DNA of 64,000 bases from Achromobacter sp. Root83 (GTDB lineage Bacteria > Pseudomonadota > Gammaproteobacteria > Burkholderiales > Burkholderiaceae_B), in contig NZ_LMIU01000022.1 in NCBI RefSeq assembly GCF_001428845.1, positions 248,001 through 312,000 on the forward strand, given 5' to 3'. Below the pieces are notes generated by a model, which worked only from the letters and a program-made list of their open reading frames with translations, was not told where the DNA came from and did not search any database. This document shows positions 34,431 through 43,058 of this stretch, piece by piece. Numbering within the stretch: the first letter of the stretch is position 1; every line of letters starts with the position of its first letter. A program made the translations under genes and the position numbers.

Positions 34431-35262
34431 CTAGTCGGCCTTGATGCCCGCGTCCTTGATGACCTTGGTCCATTTGGTGGTTTCAGCCGCGACGAAAGCG
34501 CTGAACTGCGGGGCGGTGCCGGGCGTGACGACGGCGCCCATTTCGCCGAAGCGCTTTTTGACTTCCGGGTCTTTCAACGCGCTTTGCAGCGCGGCGTTCA
34601 GCTTGGTGGTTACCTCGGGCGGCAGGTCCTTGGGCCCGATCAGGCCCCACCACACCGTGGCCATGGCGCCAGGCAGGCCTTGCGACACCACGGTGGGCAC
34701 CTCGGGCAGCATGGCGGCCGGTTCGTCGTCCAGCACGGCGAGCGCGCGCAGCTTGCCCGCCTTGACGTGGGAGACGACCTCGAGCGGGTTGATGGACATG
34801 AAGGAGATCCGCTGTCCCAACAGGTCGGTGACCGCCGGCGAGCCGCCCTTATAGGGCACATGAAGGGCTTTCATGCCGCTCTCGCGCTTGAGCAGTTCGC
34901 TGGCCAGATGGCCCGAACTGCCATTTCCCGCCGAGGCGTAGGTGAGCTTGTCGGGGTGCGAACGGCCGTAGTCGGTCAATTCCTTCAGGGACTTGAACGA
35001 CGATTCGATCGGCACCACCACCGCCAGCGGCGCGTAGCCGATGGCGCCTACCGGCGTGAAGTCGTGCGCGGGATCGAAGGTCAGCTTGGAGAACAGGGCG
35101 CCGTTGGCGGCCAGGGTGTTGGACGCGGTCAACAGCGTGTAGCCGTCGGCCGGAGCCCGCGCGACCATGTCCATGCCGATGTTGGTGGCCGCGCCGGGGC
35201 GGTTGTCGACGATGATGGTCTGCTTCAGGGCATCGCCCATTTTCTGACTGACCAGGCGCTGG
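34431..35262 (-). pseudogene. Bug/TctC-family receptor, 5'-truncated
   Basis: The reading frame encodes about 276 residues of a Bug receptor from L-V-S-Q-K-M-G-D-A-L onward (I-V-D-N-R-P-G-A-A-T-N-I-G, V-P-Y-K-G-G-S-P-A-V-T, T-T-K-W-T-K-V-I-K). The signal peptide and the first strand with the P-F-x-x-G-G motif, about 50 residues, are missing. Upstream of 35262 the frame stays open to 35408, but that stretch is the antisense of a LysR fragment and gives arginine/histidine-rich nonsense. Without a signal peptide it cannot reach the periplasm. It follows the galC/galB orientation and was probably their uptake receptor. Confidence 0.8.
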
Positions 35263-35492
35263 AAGAGGAACTGGGGTCGCCGCTGTTGACGCGCACCAGC
35301 CGTGGACTGGTGGCGGCGGGCATGGGCATCTCGATCCTGCCGGACACGTACATGAAGACCGGTATTCCCGGCGTGGCGTACCGTGAATTGGATACGCCGG
35401 ATGCGCAAAGCCAGGTGCTGCTGGCGTATCGTTCCGAAGACGGTTCCCCGCTGGTGCAGCGGTTCCGCGAGGCCGCCCAGGCAGCGCAGTAG
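35256..35492 (+). pseudogene. LysR-family regulator remnant with internal deletion
   Basis: The plus-strand frame reads A-L-E-E-E-L-G-S-P-L-L-T-R-T-S-R-G, the end of a LysR helix-turn-helix, and then jumps directly to L-V-A-A-G-M-G-I-S-I-L-P ... G-I-P-G-V-A-Y-R-E-L, which is the C-terminal end of a LysR effector domain. Roughly 170 residues between are gone, and the first 30 or so residues are missing too, where the sequence changes into the truncated Bug gene. About 78 codons survive. It was presumably the divergent regulator of the gal-type genes. Confidence 0.8.
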
Positions 35493-35537
35493 TCCGCCGC
35501 CGCGGCGGCTCGCAGCGGTTATTGGAAGGCCCGCGCC

Positions 35538-36383
35538 ATGACACTCCGGCTGTTCGCGCTTACCCTCTTCGCCATGCTGGCCTTCGCCGGCAATTCGCTG
35601 CTGTGCCGCCTTGCGCTCAAGCAGACGCCCATCGATCCCACGACCTTTGTCGCCATCCGCATCCTGTCCGGCGCGCTGATGCTGTGGCTGCTGCTCTATC
35701 TGCGCCGGGAATCCGCCCGCCTGGAAGGCAACTGGGCCGGCGCGTTGGCCTTGTTCGCGTATGCCCTGGCGTTCTCGTATGCCTACACGCGCATCCCCGC
35801 TGGCACCGGCGCCCTGCTGCTGTTCGGCGCGATCCAGATCAGCATGATCCTGTACGGGCTGTTCATCGGCGAAAGACTGTCATTCCTGCAAGGCTTGGGA
35901 ATCGGCCTGGCGATATGCGGGCTGGTGGCCTTGTTGCTGCCCAGCGTGGGCGCGCCGCCCCTGTTCTATGGGTTCCTGATGATTGTTTCGGGGGTGGCGT
36001 GGAGCATCTATTCGCTGCTGGGCCGCGGGTCGAAGAATCCGGCGGCCGCGACGGCGGGAAATTTCATACGCGCCACGCCCGTCGCGCTGGCGCTGTTCCT
36101 GGTTCAGTTCCTGGCGTCGCAGGTCCGGCTGGACGCCGCCGGCGCGGCGTATGCGGTGGTGTCCGGCGCGGTGACGTCGGGGCTGGGCTACATCCTCTGG
36201 TACGCGGCGCTCAAGCACCTGAACGTCACACGCGCCGCCACGGTGCAGCTCAGCGTGCCGGTGCTGGCGGCGTTTGGCGGCACGCTGTTCCTGGATGAAC
36301 CGCTGACAGGCGTGCTAATGGCCGCGTCGGCGCTGGTGCTGCTGGGCGTGTCGCTGGTGATCCTGAACAAGCGGCCGGCGTAA
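35538..36383 (+). CDS. EamA/DMT-family transporter
   Basis: A 281-residue inner-membrane protein with ten hydrophobic segments in two EamA repeats (about 1-140 and 150-281). The first repeat has F-A-G-N-S-L-L-C-R-L-A-L and F-V-A-I-R-I-L-S-G; the second ends A-L-V-L-L-G-V-S-L-V-I-L-N-K. The DMT superfamily exports or imports amino acids, nucleotides or other metabolites. A GGAAGG ribosome site precedes the ATG. It stands alone between the LysR remnant and a bidirectional terminator. Substrate unknown. Confidence 0.9.
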   Translation: MTLRLFALTLFAMLAFAGNSLLCRLALKQTPIDPTTFVAIRILSGALMLWLLLYLRRESARLEGNWAGALALFAYALAFSYAYTRIPAGTGALLLFGAIQISMILYGLFIGERLSFLQGLGIGLAICGLVALLLPSVGAPPLFYGFLMIVSGVAWSIYSLLGRGSKNPAAATAGNFIRATPVALALFLVQFLASQVRLDAAGAAYAVVSGAVTSGLGYILWYAALKHLNVTRAATVQLSVPVLAAFGGTLFLDEPLTGVLMAASALVLLGVSLVILNKRPA

Positions 36384-36404
36384 GCCCATCCAGGCCATCG
36401 GAAA

Positions 36405-36430
36405 GCGGGCCGCTCCAAAGAGCGGCCCGC
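36405..36430. terminator. Bidirectional terminator hairpin
   Basis: A perfect 11-bp stem GCGGGCCGCTC / GAGCGGCCCGC with a four-base loop, between the converging EamA transporter and GAF genes. There is no long T-run on either side. Confidence 0.75.
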
Positions 36431-36475
36431 CACAGTCCGTCACATGCCCCGCGCCGGGCATTTCAACCGCAAGGA

Positions 36476-37039
36476 TCAGACACTGTCCAGCGCCGACCGG
36501 TCCACGCCTTCCGCGGCCAATTGCGCGGCCCGCATCTCTTCGATGAAGACCGGCGCGCACAAGCCGCCAACCAGCGCGGCCAGATCATGGTTCGCATCGT
36601 CATAGGCATGCCGGCCGCTCAGCATGTTGAGCGAACCGATCACCCGCCCCTCGTGCCGCACCGGGATGTTGAAGGCCGACTGCAGCCCCCGGTCGATCAA
36701 CATCGGCGCCTCGGAGAACACGGTGCGGACATCGTCCTCGTTGCTGGCCACGTAGATCTGCCCTTCCTGCAGCACAAGCCGCGACCACGGTCCATTGCCA
36801 GTGGCCTTGAAGCCGCCGAGCGGGCTGATGCTCTCGTCCGAGGTATGCAAGCGCTTCATCAGGCGGTGCGCTTCCAGGTGTACCAGCGCAGTGAAGAGCT
36901 TGTGGCCGAACGCTTCTTGCAGCAACGCCGATATCGCGCCCCACTGCGCCTGCCGGTCGCCGGCCAAGCCCAGCGCGCGAGCGTGCGCGGCCAACAGTCC
37001 CAATACCGATCCCGATGCGGATGCCGATGCCGCGCTCAT
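36476..37039 (-). CDS. GAF-domain protein
   Basis: A 187-residue protein whose residues 30-170 form a single GAF domain (F-T-A-L-V-H-L, L-I-D-R-G-L-Q-S-A-F-N-I-P-V-R-H-E-G-R-V-I-G-S-L-N-M-L-S). No output domain is attached. Its start overlaps the stop of the MFS gene upstream by four bases, so the two are made together. In this operon it could be a small-molecule sensor, or a GAF-fold enzyme; free GAF proteins such as methionine sulfoxide reductases exist, but the required cysteines are not seen here. Confidence 0.82.
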   Translation of the reverse strand: MSAASASASGSVLGLLAAHARALGLAGDRQAQWGAISALLQEAFGHKLFTALVHLEAHRLMKRLHTSDESISPLGGFKATGNGPWSRLVLQEGQIYVASNEDDVRTVFSEAPMLIDRGLQSAFNIPVRHEGRVIGSLNMLSGRHAYDDANHDLAALVGGLCAPVFIEEMRAAQLAAEGVDRSALDSV

Positions 37040-38391
37040 GCCGCGATCTCCTCAAGCACCACGCCGCGCGTGTTCTTGCCATAGAACAAAATGCCCAGCC
37101 CGCCAACCAGCAGGATGGCCGTCATCATGGCGAACACGCCGGCAAAGCCCAGCACCGGATACGCCACGCCCACGATGGTTGGCGACGCGATCGAGCCGAT
37201 CCGTGCGAAGGCCGACGCCGCGCCCATGCCGGTGGCCCGGATGGAAGTGGGATAGATCTCGGCGGTGTAGGTGTATTGGCCCGCGATCACGCCATTCATG
37301 CCGAAGGACAGCAGCATGCTCAGCATGATGATCTGGTGCTCGCCCGTGGCCAGCGCCAGGCCCAGCGCCGACAGGCACGACAGCAGCATATAGGCCAGGA
37401 TGGTGTACTTGCGGCCGATCCGGTCATTGAAGTACGCGGCCGAGAAGTAGCCCGGAATTTGCGCCAGATAGATCAGGATGGTGTACGAGAAGCTCTTCGT
37501 GATGGTGAAGCCGCGTTCGACCAGCAGGCTGGGAATCCACACCAGGAAGGCGTAGTAGCAGAACAGCACGGTGATCCAGAAGACCCACACCAGCGCGGTG
37601 GTGCCCAGGTATTGCTTCGAGAACAGCGAGGCCAGCTTGGCCATCGCGCCCTCTTGCCCGGCCGGCACCGCCGCGGCCTTGCGCGTTGCGACCGGCGTGG
37701 GCAACGGACGGCCCAGGTTCTGCTGCACTTCGGTTTCGATCAACGTGCAGATACGGTTGGCTTCTTCGGTCTGGCCGGAATGTTCCAGCCAGCGCGGCGA
37801 TTCGAACAGCGACTTGCGCCACCATAGCAGGAAGACGACCGGCACCGAGGCGATGATCATGATCCAGCGCCAGCCGTCGTCGCTCAGCGGCACGATGAAG
37901 TAGCCCAGCAAGGCCGACATCACAAAGCCGAAGGAAAAGAACCCGGCCAGCGCACCCGTGAAACGGCCACGGTATTTGCTGCTGACGAACTCCGCCAGGT
38001 AGGGCGCGATGATGGCGCCTTCCGCGCCCATGCCGATGCCGGCGATCATGCGCAGGATATAGAACTCGTGGTAGTTCCTGGCGAAGGCATTGATGAAGGT
38101 GGCCACGCAGAACAGCAGCAGCGCCCACATCATGATCTTCTTGCGGCCGTAGCGGTCGCCCAGGATGCCGGAGAACAGCGCGCCAACCAGGAATCCCACA
38201 TACGTGCTGCTGGCGATCCAGCCGACCTGGCCGGTGCTCAAGCCCCATTGGGTGCGCAAAGAGGGAATGATGAAGGCGATGATGCCGGCGTCCAGCGCTT
38301 CGAAGGCGAGCCCCAGGCCGCCGATCAACAGCAGCCTGAAATGAAAGCTGCTGAAGGGCAACCGCTCCAGGCGGTCCGATACGGAATACAT
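37036..38391 (-). CDS. MFS transporter, metabolite:H+ symporter / sugar-porter-like
   Basis: A 451-residue transporter with 12 membrane segments. The loop after helix 2 has G-D-R-Y-G-R-K-K (motif A) and helix 4 has R-M-I-A-G-I-G-M-G-A-E-G (the sugar-porter/MHS pattern). After helix 6 a cytoplasmic loop contains E-S-P-R-W-L, and later Y-T-A-E-I-Y-P-T-S-I-R-A-T-G-M-G, both typical of aromatic or organic acid symporters. It lies between an amidohydrolase gene upstream and the coupled GAF gene. Likely import of the amidohydrolase substrate. Confidence 0.88.
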   Translation of the reverse strand: MYSVSDRLERLPFSSFHFRLLLIGGLGLAFEALDAGIIAFIIPSLRTQWGLSTGQVGWIASSTYVGFLVGALFSGILGDRYGRKKIMMWALLLFCVATFINAFARNYHEFYILRMIAGIGMGAEGAIIAPYLAEFVSSKYRGRFTGALAGFFSFGFVMSALLGYFIVPLSDDGWRWIMIIASVPVVFLLWWRKSLFESPRWLEHSGQTEEANRICTLIETEVQQNLGRPLPTPVATRKAAAVPAGQEGAMAKLASLFSKQYLGTTALVWVFWITVLFCYYAFLVWIPSLLVERGFTITKSFSYTILIYLAQIPGYFSAAYFNDRIGRKYTILAYMLLSCLSALGLALATGEHQIIMLSMLLSFGMNGVIAGQYTYTAEIYPTSIRATGMGAASAFARIGSIASPTIVGVAYPVLGFAGVFAMMTAILLVGGLGILFYGKNTRGVVLEEIAA

Positions 38392-38427
38392 GGTGAGAGA
38401 GTTCCGGAGAGAAGTGGAAAGAGAACG

Positions 38428-39657
38428 TCAGCAGTCGTTCTTGTGCAGCAAGCCGCGGTTCACGATCAGCTTGATCGATTCCGGCTTGGTCAGCAGTTCG
38501 ATGTTGTCCAGCGGGTTGCCGTCGATCAGCAGCAGGTCGGCGTAGGCGCCCTCGCGGACTTCGCCCAAGAGGCCTTCCTGGTTGAGGATCTCGGCGCCGA
38601 TCAGGGTGGCTTGCTGGATCACCTTGGCGTTGCCCAGCACGCGGCTGCGCAGCACCAGTTCATCGGACTGCATGTAATGGGTCTCGCCCAGCAGGTCGCT
38701 GCCGTAGCCCATCTTCACGCCCACCTCGTCCAGGATCTCCAGGGCCGTCAGACCCTGCGTGCGGACCGTGGCGATCTTCCTGACGGAATCGGCCGGCAAG
38801 CCATAGCGCTCGCCATCGTTGGCCAGGCCTTCGTAGGTAATGAGCGTGGGCACCATGTAGGCGCCGTGGTCCTTCATCACCTGCGCGGCCTCGCGGTCGA
38901 CCAGATTGCCGTGTTCGATGGTGCGCACGCCGCAGCGCACGGCGCGCGAAATCGCCCGCGGCGTGTAGGCGTGCGCCATGACGTAGGTGTTGGCGTTGCT
39001 GGCCTCTTCCACGATGGCGATCAGCTCGGCTTCCGAGAACCCCAGGTTCTGGATGGGATCGTTCGGCGAAGCCACGCCGCCGGACGCCATGACCTTGATC
39101 TGCGTGGCGCCCTTCAGGATTTCTTCGCGTACCGCCAGGCGGCAGTTGTCGACGCCATCGACCACCCGGCCGATGTTGCCGATCTTGACCGAGCACGGGC
39201 ACGGGTCAAGTTCATCGTTGCGCTGGCGGAAATCGCCATGGCCGCCGGTCTGCGACAGGGCCTTGCCCGAGCAGAACAGCCGCGGCCCGTCCACCGTTCC
39301 ATCCAGCACGGCCTGCGCCAGCGCCCAGTCCGCTCCGCCCGCATCTCGCACCGACGTGAAGCCGCGGTCCAGCATGCCCTGCATGATGGGCAGCGCGCGC
39401 AGCAACGCCAGGGCGTTGGGCAGCGCGGCCACGCGGCCCAGATTGAACGACGAGGCCACCACGTGCACGTGGCAGTCGATCATGCCGGGCATCAAGGTCA
39501 TGCCCTTGGCGTCCACGACCTGCGCATCCGGATGCGCCAGGTCATCGGCGCTGATGCGGGAGATCATCCCGTCTTCGATCAGCACATTGGCCGCGCTTTC
39601 GAGGACCAGCGATCGGGTATTGAGGATCTTGCAATTCTTGACTACAACCGGCTTCAT
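38428..39657 (-). CDS. Metal-dependent amidohydrolase (imidazolonepropionase/prolidase-like)
   Basis: A 409-residue amidohydrolase-superfamily enzyme. Metal and catalytic positions: H-x-H in D-C-H-V-H-V (about 62-66), a lysine in Q-I-K-V-M-A-S-G-G, histidines in V-M-A-H-A-Y and T-I-E-H-G-N, and the aspartate in G-Y-G-S-D-L-L-G. This is the binuclear pattern of the Sgx9260/Xaa-Arg or Xaa-Pro dipeptidase group. It would hydrolyse an amide or N-acyl compound in the cytoplasm. It is first of three genes, with transporter and GAF protein next, and divergent from a LysR regulator. Confidence 0.87.
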   Translation of the reverse strand: MKPVVVKNCKILNTRSLVLESAANVLIEDGMISRISADDLAHPDAQVVDAKGMTLMPGMIDCHVHVVASSFNLGRVAALPNALALLRALPIMQGMLDRGFTSVRDAGGADWALAQAVLDGTVDGPRLFCSGKALSQTGGHGDFRQRNDELDPCPCSVKIGNIGRVVDGVDNCRLAVREEILKGATQIKVMASGGVASPNDPIQNLGFSEAELIAIVEEASNANTYVMAHAYTPRAISRAVRCGVRTIEHGNLVDREAAQVMKDHGAYMVPTLITYEGLANDGERYGLPADSVRKIATVRTQGLTALEILDEVGVKMGYGSDLLGETHYMQSDELVLRSRVLGNAKVIQQATLIGAEILNQEGLLGEVREGAYADLLLIDGNPLDNIELLTKPESIKLIVNRGLLHKNDC

Positions 39658-39801
39658 AAATAAATCACGCTATCCGTTCGACAATGCAGAAAATTCAGCA
39701 TGGCGAACTCTACCGGTACAATCGAAACGTCCGATACCGGGTCTCCCCCTATGCATCCGACACAAATTCGAACAGCCTTATGAGCTTTGCTCATACCCCC
39801 C

Positions 39802-40839
39802 ATGAGACGCCGCTGCCCCACCCTTTCTGAGTTGAATGCGTTTACCGCGGCGGCGCGTCACCTGTCGTTCTCGAAGGCCGGCAAGGAACTGTTCGTCACG
39901 CAAAGCGCCATCAGCCGGCACATTGCCACACTGGAAAGCTACCTGGGCCACGCGCTGTTCATCCGCGGCACCCATGGCCTGCAACTGACCCGCATGGGCG
40001 CAACGTACCTCAGCCTGATCCGGCCGGCCTTGCACACGCTGGAGAGCGCCACGTCGCAGGTCATGGCCACGCAGCAGTCCGCCAAATCGCTCAACGTATC
40101 GGCCGCGCCGACGTTCGCGGCGCAATGGCTGTTTCCTCGGCTGAAGACGTTCCGGGAGGTCAACCCGGACATCTCCATCAATTTCGTGCGCTACAGCGTC
40201 GCCGATTACAAAAGCACCGAACTCGACTTCGATGCGTCCATTCAATATGGCTACGGAGACTGGCACGACGGAGACGCCAAATACCTGACCGGCCGGGAAA
40301 CCCGGCTGGTCTGCTCACCGGAATATCTCGAACAGCAGCCCATCGGCAGCCTGGAAGACATCAAGAAATGCACGCTGCTGCAGCACATCGAGATTCCGCT
40401 GTCATGGGAATACTGGTTTTCGACCTATATCGGCGATTATGACCGCGCCCGGTTCGGGCCCGGCTTCAATCTGTTTTCCATGATCATCCAGGCGGCGTCG
40501 TCGGGTTTTGGCGTGGCATTGATGCCGCATTGCCTGATAGAAAAGGAACTGGCCACCGGGCAATTGGTCGACGTGTTCGATCGCACCTTCGAAAGCCCGC
40601 TTGGCTATTATCTGTGCGCCCCGAATTGGCGCAGCAACATGGAAAGCTACGACCGGCTGAGCCAATGGCTGTCGCACGAGTGCTTTCATGGCGGCGCGGC
40701 GGACAAGGGCGTGGGCGCCCCATCCGCGAAACCCTGCGCCGCCGACTGCCCTTATTGCGCCGCGGATGCGGAGCGTGCCGCCACGGCGGGGGCAAAGGCC
40801 GCCCCGCCCATCAGGCCAGCTTCTGGCACGCCCGCCTGA
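39802..40839 (+). CDS. LysR-family regulator (GcvA-like) with C-terminal extension
   Basis: A 345-residue LysR protein: helix-turn-helix at about 5-62 (L-S-F-S-K-A-G-K-E-L-F-V-T-Q-S-A-I-S-R-H-I) and effector domain at 85-295 of the GcvA type (L-N-V-S-A-A-P-T-F-A-A-Q-W-L-F-P-R-L). The last 45 residues are Ala/Pro/Cys-rich and outside the family; they overlap the convergent aminotransferase gene by 29 bases. ATG 39802 is preferred; an in-frame TTG five codons earlier is possible. It is divergent from the amidohydrolase operon and is its likely activator. Confidence 0.88.
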   Translation: MRRRCPTLSELNAFTAAARHLSFSKAGKELFVTQSAISRHIATLESYLGHALFIRGTHGLQLTRMGATYLSLIRPALHTLESATSQVMATQQSAKSLNVSAAPTFAAQWLFPRLKTFREVNPDISINFVRYSVADYKSTELDFDASIQYGYGDWHDGDAKYLTGRETRLVCSPEYLEQQPIGSLEDIKKCTLLQHIEIPLSWEYWFSTYIGDYDRARFGPGFNLFSMIIQAASSGFGVALMPHCLIEKELATGQLVDVFDRTFESPLGYYLCAPNWRSNMESYDRLSQWLSHECFHGGAADKGVGAPSAKPCAADCPYCAADAERAATAGAKAAPPIRPASGTPA

Positions 40840-42013
40840 TCCGCGCGCAGCCCTCGTCCAGCAGGTCCATCGACGTCGCATAGGAAATCCGGAAGAACGG
40901 CGACACGCCGTAGGCCGCGCCTTGCAGCACGGCCAGATTCTCCTCGTCCAGCAGGTACAGGATGAAATCCTCGTCCGTGCGCAGGACCTGGCCGGCCGGC
41001 GTCTTCTTTCCCAGCAGTCCTTCGCACGACGGGAACACATAGAACGCGCCCTCGGGCACGTGGCAGGAGATCCCTTCGATCCGGTTCAGGCTGGCCACGA
41101 CCCGGTCGCGGCGTTCCTGGAAGATGCGCGTGCGCGCGGCAATGAAATCCTGCGGCCCCGACAACGCCTCTTGCGCGGCCGCCTGGCTGATCGACGACGG
41201 ATTCGACGTGCTCTGCGACTGCAGCTTGGTCATGGCCTTGATCAGCGCGGCGGGCGCCGCGCCGTATCCGATGCGCCAGCCGGTCATCGCATAGGCCTTG
41301 GACACGCCGTTGATCGTGAGCGTGCGCGCCTTGAGTTCGGGTTCCACCTGCGCCATCGTGGCGAATCGCCGGCCGTCGTAAAGGATGTGTTCGTAGATGT
41401 CGTCCGACATCAGCCACACCTGCGGATGGCGCAGCAGCACCTCGGCCAACGCCTTCAGCTCTTCACGCGTGTAGGTCGCGCCGCTGGGATTGTTGGGGCC
41501 ATTCAGGATCAACCAGCGGGTACGCGGCGTGATGGCTTTTTCCAGATCGGCGGGCTGCAGCTTGAACCCGCGCGCCGGCGGGCAGGCCACGAAGACGGGC
41601 GTGCCGCCCGCCAGCAGCACGATGTCCGGATAGGACACCCAGTACGGCGTGGGCACGATGACCTCGTCGCCTTCCTCGACCGTGGCAAGCAGCGCATTGA
41701 AGATGATCTGCTTGCCGCCGTTGCCGACGATGATCTCGCTTGCGGTAAAGGCCAGGCCATTGTCGCGGCGGAATTTATCGCGGATGGCGTCCTTCAGTTC
41801 AGGCGTGCCGCCCACGTCCGTGTACTTGGTGCGCGATTGCGCCATCGCGCGCACCACGGCTTCGGTCACGTTCTCGGGCGTGTCGAAGTCCGGCTCGCCG
41901 GCCGTCAGGGCCACGATGTCGCGGCCGGTGGCGCGCAGCTCGCGCGCGCGCTGGCCGGCCATGGAGCTGGGAGAGGGTTTGATGCGGTGTATACGCGCGG
42001 CGATCTGGGGCAT
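40811..42013 (-). CDS. PLP-dependent aspartate/aromatic-type aminotransferase (class I)
   Basis: A 400-residue class I aminotransferase. Landmarks: L-T-A-G-E-P-D-F-D-T-P-E near the start, Y-W-V-S-Y-P-D, N-G-P-N-N-P-S-G-A, D-D-I-Y-E-H-I-L-Y, and the PLP lysine in T-I-N-G-V-S-K-A-Y-A-M-T-G-W-R-I-G-Y. The ATG at 42013 is used because M-P-Q-I-A-A-R-I begins the family sequence and an AGGA lies ahead of it. It is last in an operon with a 2-hydroxyacid dehydrogenase and a class II aldolase-type protein. Its amino acid could be an intermediate in that pathway. Confidence 0.9.
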   Translation of the reverse strand: MPQIAARIHRIKPSPSSMAGQRARELRATGRDIVALTAGEPDFDTPENVTEAVVRAMAQSRTKYTDVGGTPELKDAIRDKFRRDNGLAFTASEIIVGNGGKQIIFNALLATVEEGDEVIVPTPYWVSYPDIVLLAGGTPVFVACPPARGFKLQPADLEKAITPRTRWLILNGPNNPSGATYTREELKALAEVLLRHPQVWLMSDDIYEHILYDGRRFATMAQVEPELKARTLTINGVSKAYAMTGWRIGYGAAPAALIKAMTKLQSQSTSNPSSISQAAAQEALSGPQDFIAARTRIFQERRDRVVASLNRIEGISCHVPEGAFYVFPSCEGLLGKKTPAGQVLRTDEDFILYLLDEENLAVLQGAAYGVSPFFRISYATSMDLLDEGCARIRRACQKLA

Positions 42014-42074
42014 GAAAAATCCTAAGGGGTGAGTACGGATCAGGGGTTCGGGCGGCCGGGTTCCGGGCGGCGGA

Positions 42075-43049
42075 TCATTGCCGCCAGTCGCGCAGGTAAT
42101 CCAGGAATATGCGGTCCACCCGGGCCTCGTTGCCATCCGAATGCCCCGCCGAATGTGGGGTGACGATGACGTTCTCCAGATCCCACAGCGGGGACTGGCC
42201 AGCCAGCGGCTCGTGTTCGAAGACATCCACGTAGGCGCCGGCCAGCATCCCGGCCTTCAAAGCGGCTATCAGGTCGCGTTCGACAACGATCTCCCCGCGC
42301 GCCACGTTGACCAGCCGGGCGTGCGGCGCCATGCGCGCCAGCACGTCCGCGTCCACCAGCCCGCGCGTCCGGTCGCTGAGCGGACATGCCAGAATCAGCC
42401 AGTCGGCGCGGCCGGCGATATCCTTCAGGTCCTCGAAGGCAAACGTCTGCACGCCGTCCGACGCCGGCGCCGAGGCACTGCGCAGCGCAATGACGGTCAG
42501 GCCCAGCATCCGCAGATAGCCCGCCAGTTGCTGGCCTATCGGCCCCCAGCCCACCACCACGGCGGTCTGGCCGGCCAGGTCGCGCGGCAGCAGGCCGCCG
42601 ATAAGCGGCGTCCAGGCGCGCTTGCGCTGGGCATCGAACATTTTGGGGAACTCGCGCGCCAATGCCAGGATGCCGGCCAGCGCGGTGTGCGCCACGACCT
42701 GCGCGTTGGCGCCCGACGAGGTCGTCACGCGGATGCCGCGTTCCTTGAGTTCGGCGAAGATGGGCCGGTCCGCGCCCGCCGAATGCACATGCACCCACGC
42801 AAGCCTGGGCGATCTGCGCAGGGAAACGTAAAAGGACTCCAGCGGCTCCAGCACCTGGTGCTTGGTCGAAAGCCCGGTGACATCGCGCGAGATGAACGCC
42901 AGATCGACGTCCGCCGGTTCATGGCCGTGCGAACGCGCCGCGATGACGGGTTCGAACGCGCGTTCGCCCAGCACTTCGGCAAGCGCGCCGCCGATACGGT
43001 CCAGGGTCTGTTCCGACATCAGAATGCGCAAGGGATGTTGTGTGTTCAT
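42075..43049 (-). CDS. D-isomer-specific 2-hydroxyacid dehydrogenase
   Basis: A 324-residue NAD(P)-linked dehydrogenase. The cofactor motif is V-V-V-G-W-G-P-I-G-Q-Q-L, with tryptophan in the usual G-x-G-x-x-G. The catalytic set is Arg in N-V-A-R-G-E, Glu in D-V-F-E-H-E-P-L and His in T-P-H-S-A-G-H-S-D. The first 90 residues form the substrate domain. It would interconvert a 2-keto acid and its D-2-hydroxyacid. It follows the aldolase-type gene by nine bases and precedes the aminotransferase by 61. Confidence 0.9.
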   Translation of the reverse strand: MNTQHPLRILMSEQTLDRIGGALAEVLGERAFEPVIAARSHGHEPADVDLAFISRDVTGLSTKHQVLEPLESFYVSLRRSPRLAWVHVHSAGADRPIFAELKERGIRVTTSSGANAQVVAHTALAGILALAREFPKMFDAQRKRAWTPLIGGLLPRDLAGQTAVVVGWGPIGQQLAGYLRMLGLTVIALRSASAPASDGVQTFAFEDLKDIAGRADWLILACPLSDRTRGLVDADVLARMAPHARLVNVARGEIVVERDLIAALKAGMLAGAYVDVFEHEPLAGQSPLWDLENVIVTPHSAGHSDGNEARVDRIFLDYLRDWRQ

Positions 43050-43058
43050 GATGGCGGC

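Noticed and set aside
35263-35408. N-terminal part of the Bug open frame at 34431-35408 as real coding sequence
   Set aside because: It is Arg/His-rich, has no signal peptide, and is the antisense of a recognisable LysR C-terminus.
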